Assembly (NCBI GenBank): GCA_964525995.1
Contig: CAZGIM010000013.1
Coordinates: 51,999-115,998, forward strand
From: CAIVAT01 sp964525995
Lineage (GTDB): Bacteria; Bacteroidota; Bacteroidia; Bacteroidales; FEN-979
Direction of reading: 5' to 3'
Length of the DNA: 64,000 nucleotides
How positions within the stretch are numbered: position 1 is the stretch's first letter; every line of letters starts with the position of its first letter. Under the pieces are notes generated by a model. That model did no database searches, was not told where the DNA came from, and was given only the letters and a program-made list of their open reading frames with translations. Below are positions 17,176 through 26,823 of the stretch, piece by piece. The position numbers and the translations under genes are program-made.

Positions 17176-18306
17176 TTACCTCTTCTTGGCCATCTTTTTC
17201 GCACCGGTAGGGGGTCCAAGAAGCTCTCCGAGTTTATTCAACAACTCATCTCCACGAAGATTCCTCGCAATAATTCTTAGGTCCTTGTCTAACAAAACAT
17301 TAGCCGGGATGGAATTGATCCCGTAAAGTTTACCCGCTGCGTTGCCCCATCCTTTGAGGTCGGAGACCTGGGTCCAGGTCAGCTTGTCATCCCTGATCGC
17401 CTTCAGCCATTTTTCACGGTTCTGGTCAAATGAACAGCCTAAAATGGTGAAATCGGATGACTTGTACATCTGGTATGCCTTGACTACATTGGGATTCTCG
17501 GCGCGACAGGGTCCGCACCACGAAGCCCAAAAATCAACCAGTACAATTTTCCCCTTGAGCAGCGAGAGGGCAACCGGAAATCCGGTCGTATCGTTCATTG
17601 TAAAGTCGGGAGCAATCTGGCCAACCGCGACACTTTTGAGAATTTCGATCCGTTTGTTCAGCGTCTGCATGTACTGCGAACCGTTCAGACTGGTATCCAT
17701 GACAGCCGTGATATCCTGCAGGTCTTCCAGCTCAAACTGCCAACTGTTGCGCATGATCAGGTACGGCGATACCACCGTTTTGTTGTTGGTCTTGGCAAAG
17801 GTGATCAGTTGTTTCTTCAGTTCCTGATCGAGTTCGTCCGACAACGAATCGGTCAGCTTCATGGTGGCCGAATCATTGATCTCACGGGCTTTTTTCCATT
17901 CTTTATACACCTCTTCCATCCTTTTGTTGATGGATTCGTTGATGGTGACATATTGCTGGTAAACTGCATGGGAACCGGAACCGGTAACCGTTGATTTTTC
18001 AAGGCTATCGGGATAGATTTCCATCTTTATCCTTGCATTTTCAACGAAAACAGGCACGAAGACCTGCTTTTCCGGGAACGACAGGTGCCACATCTCCGGA
18101 AGTCCGATCTTTCCCCTGAAGGAAAACCGGCCCTTGTCGAGTTTAACCGAATCTACATTGATCCACTGGTCAACATCGTAACGTTGAAGATAAACGAACC
18201 CGGTGTCAACACCGTGAATGATTCCTTTCAGGGTATATTCGTCTTTAGGTCCACTGCAGGAGACAAGAACCGTCCCTATCAGGAAAAGAAACAGGAGCTT
18301 TTTCAT
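17176..18306 (-). CDS. TlpA-family lipoprotein thiol-disulfide oxidoreductase (DUF4369 + thioredoxin)
   Basis: A 376-residue lipoprotein. The signal peptide ends in a lipobox (GTVLVSCSG, Cys at about 17). A DUF4369 domain follows (about 25-120; YTLKGIIHGVDTGFVYLQR), then a helical linker (about 125-225) and an AhpC/TSA-type thioredoxin fold. The active site is CGPC (Cys264/Cys267) in VDFWASWCGPC; the cis-proline is in NSIPANVLLD. The C-terminus is basic (GAKKMAKKR). Such proteins are anchored to the envelope and reduce or exchange disulfides of exported proteins. It precedes the CSHC paralogue on the same strand. A -7 box lies 60 nt upstream. Confidence 0.9.
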   Translation of the reverse strand: MKKLLFLFLIGTVLVSCSGPKDEYTLKGIIHGVDTGFVYLQRYDVDQWINVDSVKLDKGRFSFRGKIGLPEMWHLSFPEKQVFVPVFVENARIKMEIYPDSLEKSTVTGSGSHAVYQQYVTINESINKRMEEVYKEWKKAREINDSATMKLTDSLSDELDQELKKQLITFAKTNNKTVVSPYLIMRNSWQFELEDLQDITAVMDTSLNGSQYMQTLNKRIEILKSVAVGQIAPDFTMNDTTGFPVALSLLKGKIVLVDFWASWCGPCRAENPNVVKAYQMYKSSDFTILGCSFDQNREKWLKAIRDDKLTWTQVSDLKGWGNAAGKLYGINSIPANVLLDKDLRIIARNLRGDELLNKLGELLGPPTGAKKMAKKR

Positions 18307-18365
18307 TGGTATATAAGTTGATTTAAAGCGCTTCGGGTAAGCCGATAACCCTTGTTTTTCAGTTA

Positions 18366-18373
18366 CAAAGGTA
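18366..18373 (-). promoter_or_regulatory. TAnnTTTG -7 box for the TlpA-family lipoprotein
   Basis: The minus strand reads TACCTTTG in the divergent gap between this gene and the mannosidase, predicting a leader of about 55 nt. Confidence 0.5.
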
Positions 18374-18428
18374 GAGATATTTCCGGATTAAATAAAATCT
18401 CTATTTTTACATGGTAAATAGAGACTCC

Positions 18429-21400
18429 ATGATGACTTTCCGGTTTTCGCTTTCTGTGGTATTTGTCACGGCATTGGCGCTGCATGTGTGTGCTCAGCAA
18501 ACCCCGCTGTATCCACCGGCCCGTTACGATCTTTCTAAGGTTCCCGTACTCTATACGGTCGGGTATGCACACCTGGATACCGAATGGCGGTGGGATTATG
18601 ACGAAACCATCAATGTATTCCTGAAAAACACGCTGGACGATAATTTCCAGCGCTTTGAAAAGTTCAAACCCTATCTTTTCACTTTTTCCGGAGCTCGCCG
18701 TTACAGGATGATGAAGGAATACTATCCGACCAAGTATGAAACCCTTAAAAAGTATGTTGCCCAAGGCCGGTGGAATGTGGGCGGATCCTCCGTCGATGAG
18801 TGCGATGTAAATGTGCCATCGCCCGAATCGGTGATCCGCCAGGTATTGTATGGAAACCGATATTTTGAAGCGGAATTCGGTAAAAAAAGCATCGATTTCC
18901 TGCTCCCTGATTGTTTCGGATTTCAGGCACATCTTCCCTCTGCCCTGGCACATGCGGGCATAGCAGGTTTTTCAACACAGAAACTTTCGTGGGGCTCTGC
19001 TACCGGAATACCTTTCAATATCGGCAACTGGACCGGGCCCGATGGCAAAGGTGTGGTGGCTGCCCTCAACGCAACCGATTATACCGGACGCATCCCGTTT
19101 CGACTTGACACCTCCGGCTACTGGTCGGGACGAATCCAGGAAAATGGCAGGAAGTACGGTGTGTTTGCCGACTATCGTTATTACGGGGTAGGCGATGTGG
19201 GCGGCGCCCCGCGATTGGAAGATATTACCAATGCGGTAGGAAGTCTGAATCAACCCGATTCCCGGTTTCAGGTTTATCTTTGCACCTCCGACCAGTTGTT
19301 CCGCGATCTCACACCGGATCAGAAAAAACAGCTTCCCGAGTACACCGGCGACCTCCTGCTGACTGAACATTCGTCGGGTTCGCTCACCTCGCAAGCTTAC
19401 ATGAAACGTTGGAACCGGAAGAATGAACAACTTGCCTCAGCCACGGAACCTATCGCGGTCATGGCCGACTGGTTAGGCAGCCTCAGATATCCCTTCCGGA
19501 CCCTGAACGAAGCGTGGTGGCTGGTGCTGGGAAGTCAGATGCATGACATCCTTCCCGGAACATGTATCCCGAAAGCTTATGAATATGCCTGGAACGATGA
19601 GGTGATCGCCCTGAATCAGTTTGCTTCGACCTTCAAGGCATCTGCCGGTGGCGTGATCCGCGCCATGAATACCATGGTCACTGGAACGGCCCTTGTCATC
19701 TGCAATCCTCTTGCTATCGCCCGCACCGATGTAGTCGAAGCCGAAATCAACTATCCTGATGGTGCTCCGAAATTTCTCAAATTGCTGAACGAAAACAATG
19801 AGGAAATTCCCCTGCAGGTTAACCTCCTTTCGCGCGACCGGGTAAAAATCCTGTTTAATGCCACACTGCCTCCTTTTGGGTTTGTATGCTATGATCTTCA
19901 ACCCGTCAAAGAAAAACCCGTTACCAAAACCACCCTGAGCATATCTAAAACCAGGATCGAAAATGAATTTTTAAAAGTTACGATCAATGCCAATGGCGAC
20001 ATCGCCTCCATCATCGATAAAAGGTTAGGAAAAGAACTCCTTTCGGGGCCATCGCGGCTTGAATTTCTTAAAGAGCATCCGGCATACTGGCCTGCCTGGA
20101 ATATGGATTGGAACGACCGCAAGCAACCTCCCATCGACTATGTCAGAGAAAATCCGGCCATCACCGTCGAAGAATCGGGTCCGGTTCGGGTCAGCCTGAA
20201 AATTGTCAGGTCTGCCAGAAATTCTGTCTTCACCCAGTTTATCCGACTCTCGACCGGTTCGGAACAGGTCATTGTGAAAAACCATATCGACTGGCAATCC
20301 CGGGGAGTCAGCCTGAAAGCATGCTTCCCGCTGACCGCTTCCAATAACGTTGCAAACTATAATTTAGGGCTCGGCGTCGCTGAACGGAACAACAACCATG
20401 AAAAAAAGTATGAGGTCCCCTCCCGTGAATGGTTTGATCTGACCGATAAATCAGGTAGTTTCGGGGTATCGATAGTAGAGGATTGCAAATTCGGATCCGA
20501 CAAACCCAATGATAAAACGCTCCGTCTTACCCTGTTGTACACCCCGGTCACCAATTTTTATCACGATCAGTCAACGCAAGACTGGGGAATACATGATATT
20601 ACCTATGGAATTTATAGTCACAAGGGGGATTGGCGTACAGGACTTACCGAATGGCAAGCCCGTAAGTTAAACCAGCCTCCGGTCGCGTTCCAGTCACGAA
20701 ACCATCCGGGTCCGCTGGGCAGAAGTTTCTCTTTCGCCCGTATTTCAGCTCCGAATGTTGATATCAGGGCCATCAAGAAAGCTGAAAACGGAAATGAAAT
20801 CGTGATCAGGATTCAGGAACTTACCGGGAAACCGATCGGCAATGTAGAAATCGCCTTTGCCTCGAAGGTACTCGTAGCCCGTGAAGTAGACGGTCAGGAA
20901 CAGACTGTCGGTGAAGCGGTTATAAAAAACGGAAAGGTGGTCACCGACCTTGGAAAATTCGGCATCCGGAGCTTTGCCCTGCGGCTGGAACCGCCTGCGG
21001 ATAAAATGAAAGAACCCACCAATATTAAGCTTCCAATCCCCTATGACCTTGATGTAGTCAGCAGTGAGAAAAACGGGAAAAACGGGGCTTTCGATACCAA
21101 AGGCACATCCATTCCCGGAGCACTGTTTCCGGATGCGCTGGTGGTTGATGGCGTTGAATTCGCAATGGGACCAAAGATCGATGGAAAAAACAATGTGATG
21201 ACCTGCCGCGGTCAGAAAATCAGCCTTCCCAAAAGCGGTAACTACAACCACCTTTACCTGCTTGCTGCCGCAGTGACCGATACCACCGGTATCTTCAAGG
21301 TAGGAGGCAACAAGACCATCTTGAAGGTCCAGGCTTGGAACGGAAATATTGGACAGTTTGACAACCGGCAATGGGACAAGTTTGAACGTATCAAAGGACT

Positions 21401-22307
21401 TGATAAAGGTTTTATTAAGCGCGACCAGATAGCCTGGTTCGCTACGCATCTCCGGCGCGATACGGTTAATCTGGCCCACCGGTACGGATATATTTTCAAG
21501 TACGCGATTGAGGCCGGACCTGCAAGCGGTACGCTGCAGCTACCCGACAACCCATCGATCCGGATTTTTGCCATCACCGCATCCGACCATCCTTTCGATC
21601 AAATTGAACCAGTACAAGCGCTCTATGATGATTTCACCCAGCGAAACACGATGACACTGGCGCTGCCAGCCAGTTACGTCGATGAAGACATGACCGCAAC
21701 GGTCCGGGTCTCCTTCTTCAGGAAAAGGCGCCTGACCGAACTGCCCGCCCGTCTTACCATGAAAGATTATGCCGATCTGCATCAGCCGAACGGCGTTACG
21801 GTTAAATACTATTTTTCCGGCACCGACAGCGCGTTCAATACGTCGCGCTTGCCTGGAAACGACGGTAACATCCGGATTGAGAACGGGATGACTGTGCCTG
21901 CGGTCAATGATGGCATGTACGACCTGCTTCCGGCTGATTCTCTCAACGAAAAGTGGTCGGAACGGGGAGAAGGAAGAATATTAATGGATCTGCAACAGGA
22001 GATCGAACTGGACAGCCTCCATCTTTTTGTCGCGCAAAATGTTAAACGGGGAGGCCAGTCGTTTTCCATGTGGGGTGGAAAGGCAAATGTAAATCCCATA
22101 ACTACCGGAAATCCGGTATCAGCCGGGTGGGAGTTCATTGGTTATATGAAACCTGAAGATATCTGGGGTAATGCCATTGGACTCTATACGGTTAAGTTCA
22201 AGAAAGACCAACCCTGTCATTACAGGCATCTGATGTGGATCAGCGAGGATTCACCTCACGGGCCTTATTATTTCAGAGAAGTTGATGTATTTGAAAAGCA
22301 AAAGTAA
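18429..22307 (+). CDS. Secreted alpha-mannosidase, glycoside hydrolase family 38
   Basis: A 1292-residue exported enzyme predicted to remove alpha-linked mannose from glycans in the periplasm or outside. The signal peptide (MMTFRFSLSVVFVTALAL, cleavage near VCAQ) precedes the GH38 catalytic domain at about 25-400. The zinc-site motif YAHLDTEWRWDY and nucleophile motif LLPDCFGFQ are clear, and a zinc-ligand-like histidine lies in SQMHDILPGT. Middle helical and large beta-sandwich domains follow (about 400-1000). An extra C-terminal beta-rich region ends in FREVDVFEKQK. An in-frame ATG at 18411 is an alternative start; a weak TATTTTTA box touches that codon, so 18429 is preferred. No SusC/SusD genes are adjacent, so it is not in an obvious polysaccharide utilisation locus. 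Confidence 0.93.
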   Translation: MMTFRFSLSVVFVTALALHVCAQQTPLYPPARYDLSKVPVLYTVGYAHLDTEWRWDYDETINVFLKNTLDDNFQRFEKFKPYLFTFSGARRYRMMKEYYPTKYETLKKYVAQGRWNVGGSSVDECDVNVPSPESVIRQVLYGNRYFEAEFGKKSIDFLLPDCFGFQAHLPSALAHAGIAGFSTQKLSWGSATGIPFNIGNWTGPDGKGVVAALNATDYTGRIPFRLDTSGYWSGRIQENGRKYGVFADYRYYGVGDVGGAPRLEDITNAVGSLNQPDSRFQVYLCTSDQLFRDLTPDQKKQLPEYTGDLLLTEHSSGSLTSQAYMKRWNRKNEQLASATEPIAVMADWLGSLRYPFRTLNEAWWLVLGSQMHDILPGTCIPKAYEYAWNDEVIALNQFASTFKASAGGVIRAMNTMVTGTALVICNPLAIARTDVVEAEINYPDGAPKFLKLLNENNEEIPLQVNLLSRDRVKILFNATLPPFGFVCYDLQPVKEKPVTKTTLSISKTRIENEFLKVTINANGDIASIIDKRLGKELLSGPSRLEFLKEHPAYWPAWNMDWNDRKQPPIDYVRENPAITVEESGPVRVSLKIVRSARNSVFTQFIRLSTGSEQVIVKNHIDWQSRGVSLKACFPLTASNNVANYNLGLGVAERNNNHEKKYEVPSREWFDLTDKSGSFGVSIVEDCKFGSDKPNDKTLRLTLLYTPVTNFYHDQSTQDWGIHDITYGIYSHKGDWRTGLTEWQARKLNQPPVAFQSRNHPGPLGRSFSFARISAPNVDIRAIKKAENGNEIVIRIQELTGKPIGNVEIAFASKVLVAREVDGQEQTVGEAVIKNGKVVTDLGKFGIRSFALRLEPPADKMKEPTNIKLPIPYDLDVVSSEKNGKNGAFDTKGTSIPGALFPDALVVDGVEFAMGPKIDGKNNVMTCRGQKISLPKSGNYNHLYLLAAAVTDTTGIFKVGGNKTILKVQAWNGNIGQFDNRQWDKFERIKGLDKGFIKRDQIAWFATHLRRDTVNLAHRYGYIFKYAIEAGPASGTLQLPDNPSIRIFAITASDHPFDQIEPVQALYDDFTQRNTMTLALPASYVDEDMTATVRVSFFRKRRLTELPARLTMKDYADLHQPNGVTVKYYFSGTDSAFNTSRLPGNDGNIRIENGMTVPAVNDGMYDLLPADSLNEKWSERGEGRILMDLQQEIELDSLHLFVAQNVKRGGQSFSMWGGKANVNPITTGNPVSAGWEFIGYMKPEDIWGNAIGLYTVKFKKDQPCHYRHLMWISEDSPHGPYYFREVDVFEKQK

Positions 22308-22328
22308 CAGGTAAAGACACAGTTTTAA

Positions 22329-22850
22329 ATGGCCAAAGACCGAACATCGGAAGAGAAACCCGGTGATCTGTCCGAAATTCCGGAACGAATCAGAAGGTAC
22401 TGCGCATACCAGGAACGGTGTACAGATGAAGTCGAGAAAAAGCTGAAGGAGTGGAGCCTCCCGGAACAAAAAATTCACGGGATGATCGGCAGTCTCCGGA
22501 AGGAAGGATTTCTCGACGACGAACGATTTCTGCGTAGCTTTGTCGGCGGAAAACTGAGGATAAACCATTGGGGTAAGATCCGGATCAGGTACGAACTCAG
22601 ATGCAGGAATATTCCCGCAAACCTTATCGAATCAGCCCTGAATGAGATCAACCCGGAAACCTACCGCGATATCATTAAAATGCTGGTCGTGAAAAAAAGA
22701 AAAGAGATCATGGGAAGAAAAGCGCAGGATTCGCGGCAAAAAATTCTCAACTTTGTGGTCGGGAAAGGATTTGAGTTTGAGGAGGTACGGCAGGTCATGA
22801 CTGACCTGGAACAGAATGAAGATGAAGAGAGAAATCATAAAAAAGTTTAA
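22329..22850 (+). CDS. recX: Regulatory protein RecX
   Basis: RecX binds RecA filaments and modulates recombination. The 173-residue product has tandem three-helix repeats: RIRRYCAYQERCTDEVEKKL, then IHGMIGSLRKEGFLDDERFL with KLRINHWGKIRIRYEL, and a last repeat with KAQDSRQKILNFVVGKGFEF. The length fits the family. Its stop is 3 nt before the prfB start, suggesting co-transcription. recA is not in the window. Confidence 0.9.
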   Translation: MAKDRTSEEKPGDLSEIPERIRRYCAYQERCTDEVEKKLKEWSLPEQKIHGMIGSLRKEGFLDDERFLRSFVGGKLRINHWGKIRIRYELRCRNIPANLIESALNEINPETYRDIIKMLVVKKRKEIMGRKAQDSRQKILNFVVGKGFEFEEVRQVMTDLEQNEDEERNHKKV

Positions 22851-22853
22851 ACC

Positions 22854-23943
22854 ATGGTGATACTGGAGCAGATACGGGATCTTCAGACAAGGCTGGAAGC
22901 CTTGAGGAGGTATCTTTGACATTGATGTAAAACTATCTCAGATCCAGGAGGAGGAGGCTTTGACTCAGGCTCCCGATTTCTGGAACAACCCGAAAGCAGC
23001 AGAGCAGGCGTTGCGGACAATCCGCGATAAGAAAAACTGGACCGATGCATACGAAAAAACTCGTTCGTCGTACGATGACCTGATGGTGATGTGGGAATTC
23101 TATATCCACGGGGAAGCCTCCGAAAACGATGTCGGGAGCCATTACCAGGAAACCCTCGAGCTGGTCGAAAATCTGGAATTCCGTAACATGTTGAGTGGAG
23201 AGGAGGATAAACTCGGGGCCATCGTTCAGATCAACTCGGGCGCCGGCGGTACCGAGAGCCAGGATTGGGCCCAGATGCTTATGCGGATGTACATCCGGTA
23301 TGGTGAAAGAAATAGTTTTAAGGTATCGGAAGTCGATTATCAGGAGGGTGATGTTGCCGGCATCAAACAGGTGACTCTTGAATTCGACGGGGAGTATGCT
23401 TATGGGTATCTTAAGGGAGAAAACGGCGTTCACCGCCTGGTCAGGCTGTCGCCTTTTGATTCCAACCACAAACGGCACACCTCATTCGCTTCGGTGTATG
23501 CCTATCCCATTATCAACGACGACATCGTGATAGAGATCAATCCGGCCGAAATCACCTGGGATACCTTCAGAAGCAGCGGGCCGGGCGGACAAAATGTCAA
23601 CAAGGTGGAGACCGCGGTCCGGCTGAAACACGAACCAACAGGCATCATCATCGAATGTCAGGAGACCCGCTCCCAGGGACAAAACCGTGAAAAAGCGCTG
23701 AAACTCCTGAAGTCGCAACTTTACGAGATAGAACTCCGGAAGAAAAGGGAGAAGATCGCAGCCATCGAGAGCAATAAGAAAAAGATCGAATGGGGAAGCC
23801 AGATCCGGAGTTATGTGCTGCATCCCTATAAAATGGTGAAAGATCTGCGTACCGGCGTTGAAACCAGCGATACCCAGGGTGTCCTCGACGGTGACCTCAC
23901 CGACTTCATCAAAGCTTACCTGATGGAATTTGGGAATGCTTGA
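22854..23943 (+). CDS. prfB: Peptide chain release factor 2, programmed +1 frameshift
   Basis: RF2 recognises UGA and UAA stops and releases the peptide. The gene has the classical autoregulatory frameshift. Zero frame runs from ATG 22854 for 21 codons to CTT (22914-22916) followed by in-frame TGA (22917-22919); a +1 slip onto GAC at 22918 opens the main frame to 23943, giving 362 residues. A Shine-Dalgarno-like AGGAGG lies just before TATCTTTGAC, the known stimulator. The main frame carries the anticodon-like SPF motif (RLSPFDSNHKRHTSF) and the catalytic GGQ (SSGPGGQNVNKVETA). The apparent start at 22960 is an artefact of ignoring the shift. Co-transcribed with recX. Confidence 0.97.
22905..22920 (+). 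promoter_or_regulatory. prfB programmed +1 frameshift site
   Basis: AGGAGG, then TAT, then CTT TGA C: the SD-like stimulator, slippery CTT codon and in-frame UGA stop with C in the +4 position, a weak termination context. Low RF2 favours slippage, so RF2 controls its own synthesis. Confidence 0.95.
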
Positions 23944-23988
23944 AATCCCATCATTCAAAATATAAAATCATAAAACTGATAGATTCAC

Positions 23989-24333
23989 ATGCTGACGATC
24001 TTCCACAATCCTTCCTGTAAAAAATCACGTGCCGGATTACAGTATCTGAAAGAATCGGGACGCAACTACACGGTAGTGGAATACCTGAAGCACCCGATTC
24101 CCGAACAGGTGATTGAACGGCTGCTGGTCAAGCTTAATCTAAAGCCACACGAACTGATCCGCACCCAAGAGGAGTATTACAAGAGACATATCAGGGGGAA
24201 ACATTTTGAGGATCATGAACTCATCCGGATCCTGTTCGAGAATCCGAAACTGCTCCGGAGGCCGGTGGTTGAAGGGAAATTCAGGGCGGTGATAGCCGAT
24301 CCGGCCGAAAACATTGATCTGATCAGGGAGTGA
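23989..24333 (+). CDS. ArsC-family (arsenate reductase-like) thioredoxin-fold protein
   Basis: A 114-residue protein starting MLTIFHNPSCKKSRAG, with the single catalytic-type cysteine at residue 10 followed by a lysine/serine/arginine run. A conserved RxxExxYK-like stretch (RTQEEYYKRHIRG) and the arginine-proline region LLRRPVVEGKF match the ArsC/YffB/Spx superfamily. True ArsC proteins reduce arsenate with glutaredoxin. No ars genes are nearby, so the physiological substrate may be different. It sits between prfB and fumC on the same strand with short gaps. Confidence 0.8.
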   Translation: MLTIFHNPSCKKSRAGLQYLKESGRNYTVVEYLKHPIPEQVIERLLVKLNLKPHELIRTQEEYYKRHIRGKHFEDHELIRILFENPKLLRRPVVEGKFRAVIADPAENIDLIRE

Positions 24334-24386
24334 ACCGGACTGCGAATCCGGAAGTGAATGAACATTCAATCTTAAACCTTTACTAT

Positions 24387-25784
24387 ATGACCACACGTAT
24401 CGAAAAAGACTCTATGGGACCTATTGAGGTGCCCATGGATAAATACTGGGGTGCACAAACCCAGCGTTCTTTTACCAATTTCAGGATCGGTGAATCGGGT
24501 TCGATGCCCAGGGAGGTGATCCGGGGAATGGCCATACTTAAAAAAGCTGCTGCCATAGTCAATGCCGACCTCGGTGTTCTTTTGGCGGAGAAAAAAGATC
24601 TCATTGTACAGGTTTGTGATGAAATCCTCGACGGGAAGCTCGACGATCAGTTTCCCCTCGTCATCTGGCAGACCGGTTCAGGCACCCAGACCAATATGAA
24701 CCTGAACGAGGTGATAGCCAACCGGGCGCATGTCCTGCACGGCGGGGTGTTGGGAAGCGGTGAAAAGACCTTCATCCATCCGAACGATGATGTCAATAAA
24801 TCCCAGTCATCGAACGATACTTTTCCTGCTGCCATGAGCATTGCAGCCTACACCGTGGTGACCGGAACCACGATCCCCGGGGTGGAGCTTTTGAAAAATA
24901 CGCTGGCAAAAAAATCGGATGCTTTCAAGGAAATCGTCAAGACAGGCAGAACCCACCTGATGGATGCGACCCCGCTGACCCTCGGACAGGAGTTTTCGGG
25001 TTATGTATCGCAATTGGATCACGGACTGAAAGCGTTGAAAAACACCCTCCCCCATTTATCGGAGCTCGCATTAGGCGGGACGGCAGTGGGCACCGGGCTG
25101 AATGCCCCGAAAAATTATGATGTCCTGGTCGCCCGTAAAATTGCGGAACTCACCGGATTGCCGTTCATAACCGCCCCGAACAAATTCGAATCCCTTTCAG
25201 CGCATGATGCCATGGTTGAGACCTCAGGCGCCCTGAAAACATTGGCGGTAAGTATGATGCATATAGCCTCCAATATCCGCCTCTTAGCCTCCGGCCCGCG
25301 ATGTGGTATCGGAGAAATCATGCTCCCCGAAAATGAACCGGGATCAAGCATCATGCCCGGGAAGGTCAATCCCACCCAGCCCGAAGCCATGACCATGGTC
25401 TGCGCCCAGGTATTAGGAAACGACGTGGCCATCAACATCGGCGGAATGAACGGACATTTTCAGCTCAACGTCTTCAAACCCCTGATCATCGCTAATCTCC
25501 TGCAGTCGGCCCGACTGATCGGCGACGTATGTGTGTCGTTCAGCGACCATTGCGCTGTCGGGATCGAACCCAACCTTGCCACCATCAATAAAAATCTGGA
25601 AAACAGCCTGATGCTGGTGACTGCCCTTAATCCGATCATCGGTTACGACAACGCAGCGAAAATTGCAAAGAAAGCCCATCAGGAACATAAGACTCTCAGG
25701 GAAGCCGCGATGGAGACCGGTCTGATCTCGGAAGAGGATTTCAACCGGGCCGTGGATCCGAAAAAAATGGTCGGACCAAAATAG
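24387..25784 (+). CDS. fumC: Fumarate hydratase class II
   Basis: FumC interconverts fumarate and L-malate in the citric acid cycle. The 465-residue product has the family signature GSSIMPGKVNP (about residue 315). Other superfamily stretches are WGAQTQRSFTNF, QTGSGTQTNMNLNEV, SQSSNDTFPAAM and GRTHLMDATPLTLGQEF. The frame opens at 24330, overlapping the previous gene; ATG 24387 (MTTRIEKDSMGPIEV) matches the normal family start and gives standard length. A histidine kinase follows 28 nt later. Confidence 0.96.
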   Translation: MTTRIEKDSMGPIEVPMDKYWGAQTQRSFTNFRIGESGSMPREVIRGMAILKKAAAIVNADLGVLLAEKKDLIVQVCDEILDGKLDDQFPLVIWQTGSGTQTNMNLNEVIANRAHVLHGGVLGSGEKTFIHPNDDVNKSQSSNDTFPAAMSIAAYTVVTGTTIPGVELLKNTLAKKSDAFKEIVKTGRTHLMDATPLTLGQEFSGYVSQLDHGLKALKNTLPHLSELALGGTAVGTGLNAPKNYDVLVARKIAELTGLPFITAPNKFESLSAHDAMVETSGALKTLAVSMMHIASNIRLLASGPRCGIGEIMLPENEPGSSIMPGKVNPTQPEAMTMVCAQVLGNDVAINIGGMNGHFQLNVFKPLIIANLLQSARLIGDVCVSFSDHCAVGIEPNLATINKNLENSLMLVTALNPIIGYDNAAKIAKKAHQEHKTLREAAMETGLISEEDFNRAVDPKKMVGPK

Positions 25785-25812
25785 AATTTTTCCCGATTTA
25801 AACCATCAGGGT

Positions 25813-26823
25813 ATGAAAACTGTTTCACCAGGATTGCTCCTGATACTCCTTTGTTGCGGATTTCAGGCAAATGCCGTAAGCGCTGACGGCCTCCAAATTC
25901 TAGATGCCGGGTCGGCCGGGACCGTAAAAATACCCACTTTAATGTTACTTTCGGCCGTATTCATTCTCATGCTGGTCATCATTCTGATCATTAATAACCA
26001 GCGAAAGAAGAAGATCACCCGTGAATTGGCCAGGCAAAATGAGATCATCAGCAATCATAAAGCAAACCTGTCGGTTGCCTTTGATATGCTCCGGCACCGG
26101 GAAAAGGAACTTATCGATACCAACCGCTCAAAGGATGTGTTTTTCTCCATCATTGCCCATGACCTGAAAAGTCCCTTCAACGCACTGCTCGGATTTTCCA
26201 ACTTGTTAAAGGATGAGTACGATTCCTTCACCCAGGAAGAGGTCAGAAAATTCATCGGGAACATCGCTGATTCGGCTGAGAATATTTACCGGCTTGTCGA
26301 AAACCTGTTAGCCTGGAGCAGAACTCAGACAAACCGTATCACAATCAGCCCGGCGCGCATCGACCTCAATGAGACAATCCGCGTTACGATTAATTCACTG
26401 ATGCCACTGATCCATAAGAAACTCATCACCGTTCGCCATAATTCCGAAAAAAACCTGATGGTTTCAACCGATCCGGGAATGATCGATTTCGTGATCCGTA
26501 ACCTGCTCTCCAACGCCATCAAATATGTCCACTCTGGCGGAGAGATCATTATCGATCAGGAACTGCTGCCACAAAAGGCAAGGATTTCTGTTATTGACAA
26601 TGGCGTGGGAATTCCGTCCGAAAATCTATCGAAACTCTTCAGGATCGACGGAAAGGTTAAGACCCCGGGTACCGATCATGAGACCGGCACCGGTTTGGGG
26701 TTGATCATTTGCAAGGATTTCCTCGAAAAATTAGGCGGAGATATCCGGGTCGAAAGCACTGAAGGAACAGGCACCACGGTCTTTTTCACGGTACCGACCC
26801 AATATGTAAAGCCGGTTATTTGA
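25813..26823 (+). CDS. Membrane-anchored sensor histidine kinase
   Basis: A 336-residue kinase. A signal peptide-like N-terminus (LLLILLCCGFQANA) and one membrane helix (about 37-57, LLSAVFILMLVIILII) are separated by only some 20 residues, so there is almost no periplasmic sensor. A coiled coil (about 60-100) leads to the dimerisation domain with His in SIIAHDLKSPFNALLGFS and an ATPase domain (NLLSNAIKYV, DNGVGIPSE, GTGLGLIICKDF). The short input region suggests sensing of the membrane or of a partner. No response regulator gene is adjacent. It converges with the GT39 gene, overlapping by 8 nt. Confidence 0.9.
   Translation: MKTVSPGLLLILLCCGFQANAVSADGLQILDAGSAGTVKIPTLMLLSAVFILMLVIILIINNQRKKKITRELARQNEIISNHKANLSVAFDMLRHREKELIDTNRSKDVFFSIIAHDLKSPFNALLGFSNLLKDEYDSFTQEEVRKFIGNIADSAENIYRLVENLLAWSRTQTNRITISPARIDLNETIRVTINSLMPLIHKKLITVRHNSEKNLMVSTDPGMIDFVIRNLLSNAIKYVHSGGEIIIDQELLPQKARISVIDNGVGIPSENLSKLFRIDGKVKTPGTDHETGTGLGLIICKDFLEKLGGDIRVESTEGTGTTVFFTVPTQYVKPVI

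Noticed and set aside
22911..22918. TATCTTTG resembling a -7 promoter box
   Set aside because: It is the prfB frameshift signal (TAT CTT TGA C) and lies inside the coding sequence; the match to TAnnTTTG is coincidental.
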